Shown one piece after another: positions 51,582 through 52,690 of a stretch of DNA of 52,690 nt. Both the position numbers and the translations under genes were made by a program. The DNA is from Haloferax larsenii JCM 13917 (GTDB taxonomy: Archaea; Halobacteriota; Halobacteria; Halobacteriales; Haloferacaceae). The DNA is taken from contig NZ_AOLI01000030.1 of assembly GCF_000336955.1 (NCBI RefSeq), forward strand, positions 1 through 52,690. The letters are read 5' to 3'. Under the pieces are notes generated by a model. The model had not been told where the DNA came from and did not search any database. It was given only the letters and a program-made list of their open reading frames with translations. Each line of letters begins with the position of its first letter. Position 1 is the stretch's first letter.

Positions 51582-52690
51582 ATGACGCCACCACTCCCAA
51601 CGCGGGCAGCCCTGCCGGACGAGCTTCTCGATAGACCGCAGTGGGTTGGCTGGCGCACGCAGACGACCGGTGGGAACGAGACGAAGGTTCCGCTGGACGT
51701 GAACGGCGGTTACGCGTCGGCCACGGACGCCTCGACGTGGACTACCTTCGACGAGGCACTAGCCTACGCGACAGCCGGCGAGGCCGACGGCGTGGGATTC
51801 GTGTTCACAGACGAGGACCCCTACGTCGGCGTCGCGCTCGACGCCTGCCGCGAGCGCGAGACGGGCGCGACCGAAGACTGGGCACAGGTCATCGTCGACC
51901 GGTTGGACTCCTACACCGAGGTCGACTCGGCGGGGACCGGGTATCACGTCATCGTTCGCGGGTCGCTCCCGCCGGGTGGCGACCGAACCGGCGGGTTGGA
52001 GTTGTACGAGCGCGCTCGCTTCTTGACAGTCACCGGTGACAGAGTGGACGAAACGCCAGACCGTGTCGCGGACAGGACAGCCGAACTCACAGCCATCTAT
52101 CAGGCGTACGTCGAGTCGGGTGAGTCCCCAGACGCGCCATCGCCCGTCGATGCTGAGGTCGACTCGACACAGTCGACCTCGCTGGCGGCTCTCGACGCGC
52201 CGGGGAACGACCTCACGGACGAAATGGTCGTCAAGCGGGCGTCGAACACGGCGAACAGCTTGGAGTTCAGACGGCTGTGGGCCGGCGACGCCGACGCCTA
52301 CGACAGCCGCGAAGACGCCGATAGCGCGCTGTGTTCGATACTGGCGTTCTGGACGGGCGGTGACCCCGAGCAGATGGACCGGTTGTTTCGCGAATCCGGG
52401 CTCTACCGCGGGAAGTGGGACGAGGTCCACTTCGCAGACGGAGAGACCTACGGCGAGAAGCTGATTGCTCGCGCTCTCGAAGAGGCGACCGAGTTCTACG
52501 ACCCGTCGGGATTCTCCAGTGCAGTCCGTCGGACGGCGTCGAAAGGCGAGCCGAGAGCGTCGGACCCCTCCGAGGAAACGAGTCGCGACCGCAATCGCCC
52601 GGACGAGCACGACCACTCAGACAAGCACGACCACTCAGACAAGCACGACCACTCAGACAAGCACGATACCCCCCGAGACGTTGGCACAGC
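51582..52690 (+). CDS. primase-polymerase-like protein of the NrS-1 type, truncated by the window end
   Basis: The first 369 codons of a gene running past the window are present. The N-terminal part (~1-165) resembles archaeo-eukaryotic primase-polymerase domains seen in phage and plasmid replication proteins: RPQWVGWR, TKVPLDVNG, DGVGFVFTDEDPYVGVALDACRE, DSAGTGYHVIVRG and LELYERARFLTVTGD. The acidic D-x-D pair expected in GIDLD is reduced to ALD (Ala85, Asp87). A helix-bundle domain follows (~215-310, DSALCSILAFWTGGDPEQMDRLF and YGEKLIARALEEA). The end visible here is an Asp/His/Ser/Lys repeat. It may derive from a mobile element. Confidence 0.78.
   Translation, partial: MTPPLPTRAALPDELLDRPQWVGWRTQTTGGNETKVPLDVNGGYASATDASTWTTFDEALAYATAGEADGVGFVFTDEDPYVGVALDACRERETGATEDWAQVIVDRLDSYTEVDSAGTGYHVIVRGSLPPGGDRTGGLELYERARFLTVTGDRVDETPDRVADRTAELTAIYQAYVESGESPDAPSPVDAEVDSTQSTSLAALDAPGNDLTDEMVVKRASNTANSLEFRRLWAGDADAYDSREDADSALCSILAFWTGGDPEQMDRLFRESGLYRGKWDEVHFADGETYGEKLIARALEEATEFYDPSGFSSAVRRTASKGEPRASDPSEETSRDRNRPDEHDHSDKHDHSDKHDHSDKHDTPRDVGT
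52611..52664 (+). repeat. three perfect 18-bp tandem repeats encoding DHSDKH
   Basis: GACCACTCAGACAAGCAC is repeated exactly three times in frame within the primase-like gene. The identity at DNA level suggests recent slippage expansion. The His/Asp-rich product could bind metal or act as a flexible linker. Confidence 0.85.

Overview
The window is chromosomal DNA of a haloarchaeon, most likely Haloferax. Proteins are strongly acidic, coding DNA is GC-rich, exported proteins carry twin-arginine signals, and many genes look leaderless, with a TATA-like box about 27-30 bp before the start codon. Several proteins match characterised Haloferax volcanii proteins from memory: UbaA, NcsA, CdrS, CdrL, FtsZ2 and a MinD of the MinD2 type. 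A 713-residue secreted cyclodextrin glycosyltransferase inside a mal cluster recalls the enzyme described from H. mediterranei, so that species or a close relative is my best guess (inference).

Layout. (1) 1-5.8 kb: chemotaxis, with a binding lipoprotein overlapping a membrane transducer, then a soluble PAS transducer. (2) 5.8-11.2 kb: a lipoprotein, the ubiquitin-like-protein activating enzyme UbaA, a rhodanese, ribosomal protein L15e, two membrane proteins and an esterase. (3) 11.2-25.1 kb: a starch/cyclodextrin module with an intracellular GH13 enzyme, a zinc-ribbon winged-helix regulator, malE-malF-malG-cgt, divergent malK, a GH15 glucoamylase and a TrmB-type regulator. (4) 25.2-34.7 kb: housekeeping and accessory genes, including a UbiA/lycopene-cyclase fusion, Rio2, a Nudix protein, a VOC protein, a lipoate ligase, a PrxQ, endonuclease IV, a secreted EEP-family protein and a methyltransferase. 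(5) 34.8-38.4 kb: ncsA, ftsZ2, cdrS, cdrL and tRNA-Tyr. (6) 38.5-46.8 kb: an M24 peptidase homologue, then a tightly overlapping cobalamin nucleotide-loop and salvage operon, followed by a CobD paralogue lacking the PLP lysine. (7) 46.9-52.7 kb: minD2 with a co-translated partner, a 518-bp gap with strong RNA-like inverted repeats, a UbiA prenyltransferase, a 7TM histidine kinase and a truncated NrS-1-type primase-polymerase-like gene.

How the genes work together. In the sugar module, starch is probably converted outside the cell to cyclodextrins and maltodextrins by CGTase. These would be imported by MalEFGK and opened inside by the GH13 and GH15 enzymes. UbaA, the rhodanese and NcsA belong to the sulfur-relay/tRNA-thiolation theme. 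The cdrL/cdrS/ftsZ2 block is a cell-division regulatory unit, and its intergenic region contains a repeated GTCTTAC motif including an 18-bp inverted repeat. The cob operon covers attachment of the lower ligand and salvage of cobinamide.

The observations I rate highest are the GTCTTAC operator array in front of cdrS-ftsZ2, the lysine-less CobD paralogue, the RNA-like element with mutually exclusive pairings at 48.4-48.6 kb, the UbiA/lycopene-cyclase fusion, the damaged acidic motif in the terminal primase-like gene, and the 43-bp tandem array in the sugar locus. All functional statements rest on reading the sequence and recalled family knowledge. No database search was run.
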